Shown here: positions 45,555 to 56,569 of the stretch, piece after piece | How positions within the stretch are numbered: the stretch's first letter is position 1 | Layout of the letters: each line of letters starts with the position of its first letter | NCBI GenBank assembly: GCA_037367355.1 | Contig: CM074699.1 | Span: 2,294,001-2,358,000, forward strand | Reading direction: 5' to 3' | From: Neoscytalidium dimidiatum | Taxonomy: Eukaryota; Ascomycota; Dothideomycetes; Botryosphaeriales; Botryosphaeriaceae | Length of the DNA stretch: 64,000 bases | Position numbers and translations under genes: made by a program | Notes under the pieces: generated by a model | Told to the model about the DNA's origin: nothing | The model's database searches: none | The model's input: the letters and a program-made list of their open reading frames with translations, nothing else

Positions 45555-47303
45555 ATGCCTGGCGACGACTCCTTCTCCGTCATCTCGCAGCCCGGGGCTT
45601 ATCGGCTGTTTGATGAATACCACGGCCAGACCTCGGGCAAGGTCCCAGATCTGGATGTGCAACTTGTCTCAGCCTTGCGCGCGCAGCATCCGCAACTGAT
45701 TGTCACTACAGTCCCTGAGGGTAACTGCCCATTACTTCAGTTTGCTGCTGCAGGTCACGCCGTTGCGGAACCTGACACGGAGACTGAGCCTGCCATTCAG
45801 TGGCGTGGGATCAGTACCGGTGGCCCATCATCATCCGTCTCACTCGCGCAGGCCACTTTCTTCGGAAAGTACCATTACAAGTGGGCTAATGAAGATTTCA
45901 TCCTGTACCTGGTGGCCGTCGGACGAGTCAACCTGCAATACATCCTGAAGGAGCCTGTTCGTGGAGAGACGCCTTCATCCAATTCATCCGTCACGGATGC
46001 CTTACTTAGGACAATTGGCGCCTGGCTGTCCCAGTCCAAGGCAATCTATGTGTATGATAGCTACTGGACCCGCAATACGGACTTGTGGAAACAGGTGCAA
46101 AAGGCGAGCTGGGACAAGGTAATCCTTGACACGAAGATGAAGAAATCTCTCAAGGATGTGTCAAGGAAGTTCTTCGACAGCAAAGATGTATATGAAGATT
46201 TTGGGGTTCCGTGGAAGGTGAGCTGGATATTCCTTTGCGGTTGAGAGAGCGGGAAATGAACTAATATGACCCAGAGAGGCTTGATCTTCTATGGTCCTGC
46301 TGGCAACGGCAAGACGATATCGCTTAAAGCTCTCATGCATTCCCTTTACGAGCGAAATCCCGCTGTTCCGACACTCTACGTCAAGTCCGCTCCATACAGC
46401 TGGATGATCGGAGAGGTTTTCAGCATGGCCAGACAGATGTCCCCGTGTCTACTCGTTCTCGAAGATATCGACACAATTGTCACCGATCAGACGCGAAGTT
46501 ACTTCTTCAACGAGGTCGATGGGCTAGCATCGAACGACGGCATTCTAATGATTGCTAGCACCAATCACCGTATGCGTGCTTGTCTGGGGAAGAATGTGTG
46601 GCAACGCTAACTGGTTCAGTGGACAAGCTCGACCCAGGACTCACCAAGCGGCCAAGCAGGTTTGACCGTAAATATCTATTTCCGCTTCCTTCCACGGTGC
46701 GTGGTATGTAGAGCAAAAGGAGGTGGACGTACTGACGTTATGCAGGAAGAGAGAGTGCTCTATTGCGAATACTGGAGGAACAAGCTCAAGAGCAAGAAAG
46801 CGATCGAATTTCCAGAAAAGCTTTGCCAGGCAATTGCTGATATCACAGACGGATTTAGCTTTGCATATCTTCAAGAAGCATTCGTCGCGACTCTCCTGGC
46901 GCTGGCGCATTCCGAGGACAGTGAGTCATCAGATCCAGAAGATGATGAAGGCGACGGAACACCACTGGACAGATATGAGCTCTGGCGTGTCATCAAGAAA
47001 CAAATCAAAATCCTCCGGGAGCAGATGGATAGCTCTAAGCCAGCAATACCCGAAGCATGTGAAGCTGGGTCGGGAGGAGGGTGCGCATCAGGGTACGAGG
47101 AGATGCTTCCGCTTATGGAGCGGGCCGAGCTTTCCAGCGGCCCAAGTGCACGCCCTGCGAGGCCGGCGGCGGGCCAGGGAGCGCTATCGGAGGTGCATAA
47201 CGTGGGAGCGGGCGGGCTCATCAGGGCTGCGCGGTCGGATCTGTACTCCTATCCAGGGTTTTTGGGCGAAGCGGCGGCTGGCGGGTGGAGGATGGGCGCG
47301 TGA
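45555..47303 (+). CDS. Fungal AAA-family ATPase, function unknown
   Basis: Exons 45555-46217, 46275-46569, 46620-46696 and 46746-47303 encode 530 residues from the ATG at 45555 (45447 is an alternative). The N-terminal ~215 residues are a recognition region without a named domain and include IQWRGISTG and a FFGKYHYKWANEDFILYLVA stretch. The AAA core has Walker A GPAGNGKT (228-235), Walker B LLVLEDIDTIV (Glu284/Asp285), sensor ASTNHLDKLDPGL and an arginine-finger-like KRPSRFDRKYLF. The three splice joins give PWK-RGLIFYGP, STNH-LDKLDPG and LPST-EERVLYC. A C-terminal helical lid (EKLCQAIADITDGFSFAYLQEAF) is followed by an acidic/Ser stretch and a Gly/Ala-rich tail. It resembles the Bcs1-like AAA proteins that are numerous in Pezizomycotina, but no transmembrane segment is visible, so the Bcs1 role should not be assumed. 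Confidence 0.83.
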
Positions 47304-47994
47304 GCCAGTTGGCGATGCCGGATCCGGGGTGGTCAGGCGGGCTGTGCGAGGTGCAGGCGAGGGGAGCCAGGGCTGCGGGGAACAGCGGCTGGCTGGATGC
47401 ACGTCTTCTACGGGCGTTCTAGGAAACTTCTGGGGCCACATGCAAGGCGGATTTGCTCATGGATGCTATCGGGACCGTTCGCCTTGCACGTCTTCACCGG
47501 TGAGCGCGGGGGGAGACGGGAGAGCCGATCTTGTACAACAACGCACACCTGCGCCATGCGGCTCCCGCTTGCGATCAAATGCCGTGAGTCGCGGATTGGC
47601 TTGAATTGACACAAGACCACTGGTCACTGCCGTGCTCGCCCTGCGAAACGTGATAAGCTTCGGCGTGCCGACTGGCACTCGTACTGGCCGCTCAACCCCA
47701 CGCAGGCCGCCGCCGGTTAGGCAACAACGGGAGCCGCATCGTGGCTGCCTCCTCGCACTGCCTTCCCGCTCCACCATCGCTTATAACACTCGCTTCTCCG
47801 CCCTGACTTGCTCGCTTCTGCTTCTGCTTTTGCGACTGAAGCGAATTCGCTAGCAATTGATCTGCTCCCCACTTCCCCAACTCCTCCCAAAGTGACCAAG
47901 TGAAAAAAAAACTGCCCGTATGTCCTCTTTCCTCGCGCCGCCACCATATGCAGTCCGGCTGACAAAGTACCCCAGCGAGGGCTCTTTCCCTTAG
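47304..47994. other. Intergenic: promoter and 5' leader of the zinc-cluster regulator
   Basis: This interval of about 690 bp lies between two same-strand genes. A possible 5'-UTR intron (GTATGT at 47918, GCTGAC near 47958, TTAG ending at 47994) would splice directly to the ATG. No separate gene is seen. Confidence 0.45.
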
Positions 47995-50882
47995 ATGTCC
48001 ACCAGAGAGCAGCCACCCTTCTCCGAACTCTGCCCTGACGACTTTCCCGATATCAACTGGGACGACCATCTCAAGTTTTGTGGCAATGGCGAGCTTCACG
48101 ATGACTTCTTCAGCATGGACCTGCACTTGAGCGGCCAGACTGATCTGGTGCCGTCGGCTGATGGTCCCGACTTCAGCCTTCTCCACGATGCCTCCCCGAC
48201 TTCTCCCTCGGTGCACTTGCAGACGTGCTTCAACGCGCCTACTGCTGCCGGGCCCTCGGCCCTCACACAGGGATTACGCGAATGGGGCAATTCTACTGCC
48301 AGTTCCACTGTTGTGAGCCCTACCATCGATCTTCTCTCGGACGACTTGATCAATTCCTGCAACGTAGACTCGGAACCTTTCAATCCCTTATTCTTGACCG
48401 AAAGCGGGAATACGACTCCCATCAACGCCAGTTCCTCCGAGTATTCGTCCTTTAATAGCTCCGTTGGCAGTATTCCAATTCCTCACCAGACTTTCACATT
48501 TTCCGAGCATTCCTTCTGCTCCGAGCCGAGCCTGGGATATACCGGATCTTCTTTCAGTTCCGATCGGTCCTTTGATACACTGTATGCCGCACACAAACGA
48601 AACGAGCTTCTCGCACCTCCGCAACAAAATGTCTTGGCTATCCATAGTCAGCCTCAGGCCTCCAGTTCGCAGCCGCAGTCGCAGCCTCAGAAAAGCAGAT
48701 CCGTTTACGTTCAGCGGACAAGGCATTCAACAGCGGATTACCCTAAGCGGTTCGCCCCCACCAGCGTCGGATCGGGGGTCACCAAGAACACGCTCAGCTT
48801 CATCCATTGCCGTCCAAGCGAGGATGCAGGTCGACTACTGATATATGGAGCGGAGCACTCCCCAAATGCCAAAAGGCCGAGGGGGCGCAAGAACCCTTTG
48901 ACGCCTGCCCAGAAGCAACATGCTGCGCTTATGCGCCGAGTAAAAGCCTGCGATAATTGCAGGCAGCGGAAGGAGAAGGTAAGGAACCCCACTGAGCACG
49001 AGAGTAGGTGCGGAACATAGGAAGAATACCTGAGCTTGTGAAGAATGAGGTAATTGCCATAGTCACTAACTCATTCTGCTCTTCCTAGTGCGATCCCGGT
49101 ATTCCGTGCAAGGCATGCATTGAGCACTTCCGAACTGATCTCGTACGGCAACCTTGCCGCGGAAAATTTTTGGAGGACTTAACTTCTTCCATGCTCTCTG
49201 GTGGGTTGCAAGGTTCATCTTCTTCAACAAGAGCAACGGGATACCGAACCGCAGTAGAAGGGAGAGACACTGTATCGAATCCGTTCAAGGAGCCCTTTGG
49301 ATTTTGATGATTCCCTACTAATTCACTGGTGCGGATTGATTTGGAAAACACTACACTATTTTCCCTAATCACACTGCGATTGCCCCTACCCGACACTCCC
49401 TATGCGACAGTCCCGAGTGGCGATGCTCCAGGTCGTCGGTAGAGGTTCGTAGATACTAACATATTATCTGATGAAACAGATCAATTGGGATGGTGCCCTA
49501 TGGAACGAACACTCGACATGTACTTTGGACCGGGGGCATATACTATTTCCTCAGAAGTATCCTTTGTCAATCTGATCCTTGGCTTTGGACCTCCGTTGCT
49601 GAGACAAGTCCGGAGGGTGATTGCCCACCCAAGCCAACTCATCCACAGCCACATTGTGTATGACTGGCCTCCTCATTCAGGAGAAACGAAACTGAGGAGT
49701 CACCCCCGTCAAGATCACCATTATGTCTTTCCCGCCATTCTGGCTGACACCTCCGATCTGCGTGACGAGCTGGATGACCATCTGACGAGACTCGTCAATG
49801 ACGATCTATCTTTCCGCCAGTTTCCATTGTTCAATTCGCCACTTGAGATTCTCAAACATGTTTACATATTCTACCGAGAGCTTGGCGACGTAAGTATTTG
49901 TATCGCAATCTTTGAAGAATGCCGCTGATTCTAGATTCAGGCCACCCACCGCCACCTCCTCCTTACGGCGCTCAAGTTCCTTGTCCTTGTGCACATTGGT
50001 GATCACACGGAACTCGACGTCTCTGCTCCCCTATTCTATACATTCTTGGGCGACCCCAATTGCGCCCAAAGTATGACGCCATGCTTCATACGGGGTCAGT
50101 TGGGTGCTGTTATCCCATCTCTTGCCCAAGAGCTTCTCCGCGAAGCTCTCAGCGGCCTCGAGTCAATCTGTCTTGCACGCCGTTGCACCGACTGGCCGCC
50201 TGTCCTTGCGGCTCTAGCAACACTCTGCATGGCTATTGAGAGCATCCAATACCACGCTGCCAAAGAGCCCTATCACGCGCGTTTCAAAGAATCATCTCCT
50301 TTCAGTAACAGTAGCAGCACTGCTGCGCTGAGTAATCCTGACTCCATTAACCCTGAAGTTCTTCTTTTTGGACCCGAAAGACCGCCTTCTTTCTCTACCT
50401 TGGATGGCACCTCCATGGCTTCCCCCAACGCTAAAGTTTGTCAGGATGGCGCTTCTCCCGTCTCAACCGACCACGAGAAATCGGTCAACAATCTCATTCA
50501 TTTCTACCGCACTTGCTACAGAGGCTGCCACTGTTCACGGCTACAAGATTGGGACCCGACATCATCTTCCGCCCCTGCCTCGTCTCGATGGACGCGTCAG
50601 CAGCGAGCTGACGATGATGCTGTTTCGGCACGTTTCATCAATGGGTTGAAGGCTTCATTGAAAAATGCAGGGACTTACTTGGCACACAAGCGGAGTGCAG
50701 GCATGAGCGTCATGAAGATAATGAGCTCAATGGGGAGAAAAATGGACAACCGAAGGAAGGGCGACGATACGGGTACAGGAGAGGGTGTTACGGATAATTC
50801 TGGGACTGAGCTGGAGGAACAGAACCCGGTAGACATGTCAATTTTCTTTGATAGGTTGTTGGCGAAGTTATTTCTGGGCTAA
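47995..50882 (+). CDS. Zn2Cys6 (C6 zinc-cluster) transcription factor
   Basis: Exons 47995-48978, 49089-49200, 49480-49889 and 49941-50882 encode 815 residues. The first ~310 residues are Ser/Gln/Pro-rich with acidic patches, typical of an activation region. A basic KRPRGRKNPLTPAQK precedes the zinc cluster, which is split by the 110-bp first intron: Cys319, 322, 329, 335, 338 and 351, spacing C-x2-C-x6-C-x5-C-x2-C-x12-C. The last gap is longer than the usual 6-8. The third exon continues as SDQLGWCPMERTLDMYF. The C-terminal half has helical segments with no named domain. The 279-bp second intron is placed by frame and a CTAAC branch motif and is the weakest join. The target genes are unknown. 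Confidence 0.82.
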
Positions 50883-51976
50883 GTAAGTCTCCCTAATTCT
50901 AGCTTGAGAGAGAGTTTCAGGTCGAGCCTGGAGGCGTTATAGTTGGGTTCGATTTCGTTGCGATTTCAAGGTTTCTTTATCTCTCGCCAGCTGTAAGCGC
51001 TGTTGGCTCCGAGTTGACTACTTATGACTTGACGGCCCCTTCTACCGGACAACCTGCAGGCGGCTTCGTATTTGGAGTTAAGTATCTTTACTTTGAAGCT
51101 TTCTGTCCCTGCCTAACTTCCTTGGACATCTGTTTCCATCTCTTCAAGATACCCTATATTGGCGGCTTGTTGTATTTTACACTCGCTTTTTTACCAGATG
51201 GAGCGCTACAGTTCTTGGAGTATCGGGGCAATCAATTGGTGTTAGTTATTCTGCATGCTAATACTCATAATGCATCCTACATTATTAGCCTATTTATGAG
51301 TCACGATATGTTTCAATTCCTCGTCCCAGTCAGAAGCTGATGAAAATTCGTACGATTCCGATAAGTCTCCTGAAACTGGGCCGAATCCCTTGATAAGCCA
51401 GTTATACGGAAATCTTATTTTTATATTATTGAGGGGAACTTGCTCTTTGGGTGCAGCACTACAGTTGGTTGGTCCTTGAGTGAATAGTGGGTAGCCTTTT
51501 AGCTAAAAAGAGGCGGTGGCAAATCCTTGTCGAATTACATCTCTCATTGGTAGACAATACAACCATCCAGACATGACCATTCTACATGTCGGTGGTATGT
51601 ACGCCCGGACGACTGCTTTAGCCCTACGTAGAGCCATTTTCCCGGTTCAAACGGTGATCATTTGTCAACAAACGCTGCCCAGCCACTGTGACTTCCAGGG
51701 GCGTTTCCATCTTCTTTTACCCGACTTGAAAGCGGTAGCTGCCTCGTGCTTCTTCTGCCCGTGACCGGATTTACGATTGGACGCAGGTAATTGCTTCGGA
51801 GGTCTAATGCGCCTCAAATATCTCTTGCTCCTTTCTTGCGGAACAGGCATACAGGTCATACCTGCCAGAGACGACTGCGCCCAATGTACCCTGGGTCTCA
51901 AGTTGCAGTCCAAGCTTGCCACACCCTTCCAGCGAGAGGATATGACACCGAGCTCATTATCATTTCCCTTTACCTT
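50883..51976. other. Intergenic between convergent zinc-cluster gene and dph4
   Basis: About 1.1 kb, AT-richer around 51,000-51,500. A 108-codon plus-strand frame at 51014-51340 starts at TTG and has no recognisable feature. No gene is supported. Confidence 0.55.
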
Positions 51977-52591
51977 TCAATCCTCCGCGACCGCGAAACC
52001 CACTCTAATCCACAAACTGCACCCTACGCACCCCACCAGCACCTCACTGCCTCGAGCACCACCAGGTATCTCAGCCGCGGCCTCCTCCAACGCCTCCTCA
52101 TCAACGACGAATCCCCTATTCGCGCCGCACCTACATCCGCGCCACCACCGGCCCGCCGCCTCGTCGAACTCCAGGTCATCCAGGTCCACGGCTTCGAGGC
52201 CAAGCCGCCATTCCTCTTCCTCATCCATCTCTTCATCCCCCTCCCCCGCTATGCTTGTTCCGGAGCCGCTTTTCGCAATCGTGGTCACCCCACGCAGCCT
52301 CAGCGCCCGATCGTGCGCCGCACGCGCGGACGGGTCCAGCAGGGTATTGTACGCGGCGGTGATGTCGTCGATGGTGTATGTCTTCTTCTCGTTGCCGGTC
52401 GCTTGCCACTGCTGCTTGTCTGGGTGGTGCGTAAGGAGGGCGCGGCGGTAGGCGGCTTTGATGACGGCCGGCGAGAGGACGGCGGTGGGCGGCAGTGATG
52501 AGGTGGTGGCATTGTTGCTGAATGGTGAGGGAAGTGAGAGGATGCGGTAGGCGTTGAAGGAAGGCAGGGGTGCCGAGGTTGCGGAGGGCAT
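51977..52591 (-). CDS. dph4: Dph4-type J-domain protein with CSL zinc finger
   Basis: A single exon of 204 residues from the ATG at 52591. Dph4 (DNAJC24 type) assists diphthamide synthesis on elongation factor 2, as an iron/zinc-binding J-protein. The J domain occupies about residues 14-100, with the HPD signature at 56-58 (THHPDK). An acidic linker (EMDEEEEW) follows. The CSL-type zinc ligands are Cys153 and Cys155 (GCRCG) and Cys188 and Cys191 (GCVGCSLWIRV). The CSL finger is looser than usual, with an Ala/Glu-rich insertion between the Cys pairs. The open frame extends upstream only with non-ATG codons. Confidence 0.88.
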   Translation of the reverse strand: MPSATSAPLPSFNAYRILSLPSPFSNNATTSSLPPTAVLSPAVIKAAYRRALLTHHPDKQQWQATGNEKKTYTIDDITAAYNTLLDPSARAAHDRALRLRGVTTIAKSGSGTSIAGEGDEEMDEEEEWRLGLEAVDLDDLEFDEAAGRWWRGCRCGANRGFVVDEEALEEAAAEIPGGARGSEVLVGCVGCSLWIRVGFAVAED

Positions 52592-52983
52592 AGTTCTGTT
52601 CGGCGTAGAGGAATAACATGCGGAGCGGAGGAGGGAAGGCTGCAAGACTGCGCAGCGCGGCGAGCGGCCAGTCAGTTATCGTGGCGCTATAAATGTTGTC
52701 TGTAGGCAGTCTTCAAGACAGGGCAGTCAGACGACTGGCACGAAGTAGTGATGGTAGGAGGTTGTGTCAAGTCTGAGAAATAATTTCTCGGATTCAGAGC
52801 TTCGGCAACGGACCCATGAGCGTCATCCCGCAGTCGCGTGGGCCCGTGCTCACACGAATTGGCTACCCAGCAAACCTATATGTTGCATAGGGATAATTTC
52901 TTGAATATGGATATCAAAACTTCTTTTTCTTCTCTTGTTATTCTAATAGCAAGTGTGTGAGGGCATCGTCGTTTTTCATATCC
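52592..52983. other. Intergenic: dph4 promoter and Dsl1-like gene 3' region
   Basis: 392 bp, no gene or clear regulatory motif. Confidence 0.55.
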
Positions 52984-55714
52984 TCATCGAACAGTCCTTC
53001 TAATGTCCGCGATCGCCTTCCTCCGATAATCACTGTCTGCAAACAGCGCTTCGATCAAATCAACCACTTCATCCGCCTCAAACTCTAGCTTAAGCTCTCC
53101 CTCCGTCCACAGATATTTGATATCTGCGAGACTACTCTCCAGGATTTCACCCAGATACTGGAATTTGAACCAATTTGGCGTGTAGATGCCTGTCATATCG
53201 CTCTGCTGAGACGGCTGTGTGAACAGGTCGCTGAGGGTCGAGACGCGGTTGCAGAAGTCACGCAGCCGTTTTGACTCCTCTTCCGAGATATCACTCATAT
53301 CCTCGATGTCGACAATCATCTTGTTCAGCACGGTAGCAAGTAGTGAACCAAGCGACTGCAGTAATACCGAGCGTGACAAAACACCGGTCCACTGCTTGGC
53401 AACTTCCCTGATCCGGTCAACAGTCATTGACACGGCATTATCGCACTCGGCCGCGAAAGGTGCAGTAGTACAATTACTGAAGCCTTGGGCTCCGTCGAGG
53501 AGATCTCGCAGGATGGTTCTTTGTGACTCCATTTCCTTGCCGTAAGCGCGTTTGCTGAAGCTCTCAATGGTGTTCAGATGTTGCTCAAGCCGTAGCTTCT
53601 TAGACGCCCTCGATGGCTGTGGAAGGTCCGAAGACCCCTCTTCTTGCTGTCGTTTCGTCAAGAAATTGCGCAGTTCGTCTACCAGGCGCGTGGAGTCGTT
53701 GTAAGCCAGCATGTTTCCAGCGATATCGTTAGCGTAATATACCGGAGCGATTGCTCGGTACATAGCCAAGATGAGGGTAGGTATGGAATACAGGCCAACG
53801 CCAGCCGGCGCGATGGGAGAACTGGAGAATCTAGAAATCATCAGCCTCTGACTGCAAGTCGTTTGGTAAGGGAGCACCCACGTGGGTTGTGTCAAAGCTT
53901 GAGCGTCGGAGACAATTTGCGTGATTATCTCTATAATGGCGTCCGGTATTCCTGTGACTGTGTATATCTCCCGCAGCGTCAACTCTCGTTCGCTACTTTC
54001 ACTCTTTTGCGCCTTTCCATTTGGCTTCTTCGACCCCCTAGGAGCCTCTTTTTCCGCAGCATCTTTTTGTACCTCAGAAGTCTCGGCTTCGCCATTCTCA
54101 TCATCATCACCCCACCCCCAGGCGTCCGTCTCTTCTTCCTCTGCATTGTCCTTCGAATCCTTTTCGGATTTCGTCTCGGCTGTGTTCTCTTCCGTGTCAT
54201 CTTCGATGCCCCAAGCATCCGCATCCATGTCTTCTTCCTCGACATTCGACATCTCGTCCTTCGTGTCCTTGGTCTCGGCATTTTCTGACGTTTTTTCTCC
54301 ATCCTCGTTATCCCATGCCGCCCAGTCATCCTCAGTCTCCGCTGTCGTCTCACCCGCCATTATTGCCTCATCACGGGAGACCATCTGCGTTTCTATTCGT
54401 TCTACTTCTTTCTTGTGATGAATGCCCCGAGCACATAACGCCCGTACTGAGGCTAATGCATCCTCTTTTCTCCGGGCCAGCCAATTGTTTGGAGCTTTTG
54501 CCACCCAGTGGCTGAGAGCCTCGGAGGGCCAGCCGAGCCCGTCGACAAAGTCCGCGAGTTCCGACACAGACAGTAATACCGTCTGGTAGGGACCAAGGTC
54601 TTCGAGCGACACTGGAATCGACGGATCTAACCAGTCGGAAACCAGACGGGAAATCAAGCCTGGCAGTAGCAATCCAGAGAGAGGCTTAGAAATGGATGTA
54701 GGAAGTCCGTTGATGAGGTATTCGCAAATACGCCGGACGTCATCCACGGCGACCTCTACGCTCGATGTCGCAGCACCTTGGGAAAGCTCAATGGTATTGT
54801 TGGCAACGTTGAGCGTTGCAGTATTGCCAGTATTTTTGACAGCGAATCGGGGATGGACAATAGCCTGTTCAAGGCCTCTGTGAAGCTTCTGAATGGCAGC
54901 GTCTAGAGTGCCGAGTCGCATGAGTACGTTGACGACAGTAGGGAGTGTAAAGTCTGGAATTTGGTCAGAATTGGTGTCACAGACCCTCACTGAAAACTTA
55001 CTTTCGGTCTGCTCATTGACAATGACGCGCTTATGAGCAAGATCAACTACCAGGAGACTATTCCAAGCACCCATGGCATTCTCAGCCAAAGCTTCCCGCA
55101 GCTGACTTGCCCGCTTATGCAGCACGCCGGCAATTCTCGTGTCTCTGAAGGGGCCTAGGTGTATTCTGTAGTCGTCTGCCTGCTTTAGGGTGTCGAGTGC
55201 TTCAATGATATTGTGCGCGATGGCAGCATCCTGAGCTCTGTCAAGCAGGTCGGAGACCTGTTTTATGCGCTCGACGGTTGCGGTGAGCGTGTCGTTGAAA
55301 GCGAGCTCATTTCTGAGCAGAGCGACTTTGCTGGAGGCATCGTCGACCTGCGCCTGCAGAGTCTTGCCAGCCTCGGCCTGCTGAACGATCTCGTGGGCGG
55401 TTGCGCGTGAGCGTTGAATGTCAGCCTGCAGCTGTTTTGCCTGGGCGATCCAGCCGTCGATGTCCGGGGCGGCTTCGCGGCTTAGGGCGCGGATCTCAGC
55501 CTATACGGGGGTTCAGCAAGACATGCGGGGCCGGGAGCTTCGAGAAGCGCACCTTGACCTCGTTCCGGGCTCTTTCAATGCCAGCCAGCAGGGTGGGCAG
55601 GGCGTCCTGGGGCAGCTGGGCCGAGGCGACCTGCTCGCTGTCTGGATATGCGCCGTGCTCGACGGACTCAAGGACGGCCTGGCCCAGCTTCTGGGAGGTC
55701 AGAACGGGCGGCAT
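52984..55714 (-). CDS. dsl1: Dsl1/Zw10-family vesicle-tethering subunit
   Basis: Exons 55714-55553, 55500-55002, 54953-53882 and 53830-52984 encode 859 residues. Introns 2 and 3 (48 and 51 bp) are stop-free multiples of three, so they can be read through in error. The N-terminal ~200 residues are helical coiled coil (heptad-like runs from EIRALSREA on), as in Zw10/Dsl1, which tether Golgi-derived COPI vesicles at the ER. A central acidic stretch (about 425-510) carries isolated tryptophans: DDWAAWDNED (W431, W434), DADAWGIEDD (W468) and TDAWGWGDDD (W499, W501). Yeast Dsl1 binds coatomer through tryptophans in just such an acidic loop, so I favour a COPI-tethering role over a kinetochore role. 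The C-terminal half is helical with YSIPTLILAMYRAIAPVYY. It is divergent from the M16 protease. Confidence 0.86.
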
Positions 55715-56569
55715 GGGGCTGGGGCTTTCGAGGCGCAGCTGTTGGCGAGGTGTTTAGCTGGCATCGAGGGCAGCGCGGCGGGAAAGCTCCGGAGCGCCCA
55801 AGCAAAACGTCGGTCAGACATGCAGACGGACGGCGGCAAGCAAGTCGAGTCGAGTCGAGTCGGCGGCCGCACATCCGCCCGCAACTGCCACAATCCAACT
55901 TTCTTACTCTCCACCTTGTGACCAAACAGCCTTTATTGTGCGTATCCTCTCCGCACTTCACGCCCTTTTGGCTCTGGACAAACCGGCGCCCGTTCCAACG
56001 CGTTTGCCAGTGTGACCCTCGCTGATTGGCGGGCTACCCCAGAGCTCACAGCGCGGCAACCTCGTCCTCCGCGGCTGCCATTCGACCGGTAGCCTGCTGC
56101 CTTCACGGCTCCTGTGCACCTCTCCCGGCCCCGGCTACTAAGGTAGGTGCGGGACGTTGCTTGCAATCACCCTTTGTGCTGCGAAAACTCCTTGTCGATT
56201 TTTCCTCGCTGACACACACAAGCACCCTTGCTTTCGGCCTGCTGTTGGCCGTTTGTTACCGGTGGTATGCTGTAACCCATCATCCGTGGCCAAACGCCCT
56301 TGTTTGGATACCCTGCTGCGTTTGTCAAATTGTCCATGCTATTCCTTCTTAATGCTTCAGGTCCTCTCGCGAATTGCCCATGTCTCATTCCCATCCCTTT
56401 CTTTACCCTCTCTGGGGGGGTTTTTTTTTTCATATTTCGCCAAACCTCTACCTCACCAAGTTATCGTAGTTGCCTTCTTCCTAACTAGATCCTTAGCTTT
56501 CTAGAACCGCTTCGGGCAATCCGCGCTGCGCTGAGCATCCCAGTGCTGTCTGCTACTCCAGTCGCCATC
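55715..56569. promoter_or_regulatory. Divergent promoter, Dsl1-like / M16 protease
   Basis: This region of about 855 bp holds a (GTCGA)n pentamer repeat at about 55844-55861 and a G7/T11 homopolymer junction near 56,407-56,432. Open frames crossing it (for example 55418-55921 plus) are antisense shadows of the Dsl1-like exon. No gene is supported. Confidence 0.55.
55844..55861. repeat. (GTCGA)n pentamer repeat
   Basis: Three to four tandem copies of gtcga. Confidence 0.75.

Noticed and set aside
45555..47303. Mitochondrial Bcs1 (Rieske protein translocase)
   Set aside because: No transmembrane helix or Bcs1-type import signal ahead of the AAA core.
46723..47604. 293-codon plus-strand frame overlapping the AAA ATPase last exon
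   Set aside because: Different phase from the conserved helical lid; no motif.
42246..50882. Secondary-metabolite gene cluster (transporter, regulator, aminotransferase)
   Set aside because: No synthase or tailoring backbone enzyme; the aminotransferase is housekeeping Car2.
52984..55714. Kinetochore protein ZW10
   Set aside because: Family name only; the acidic tryptophan loop points to COPI tethering.
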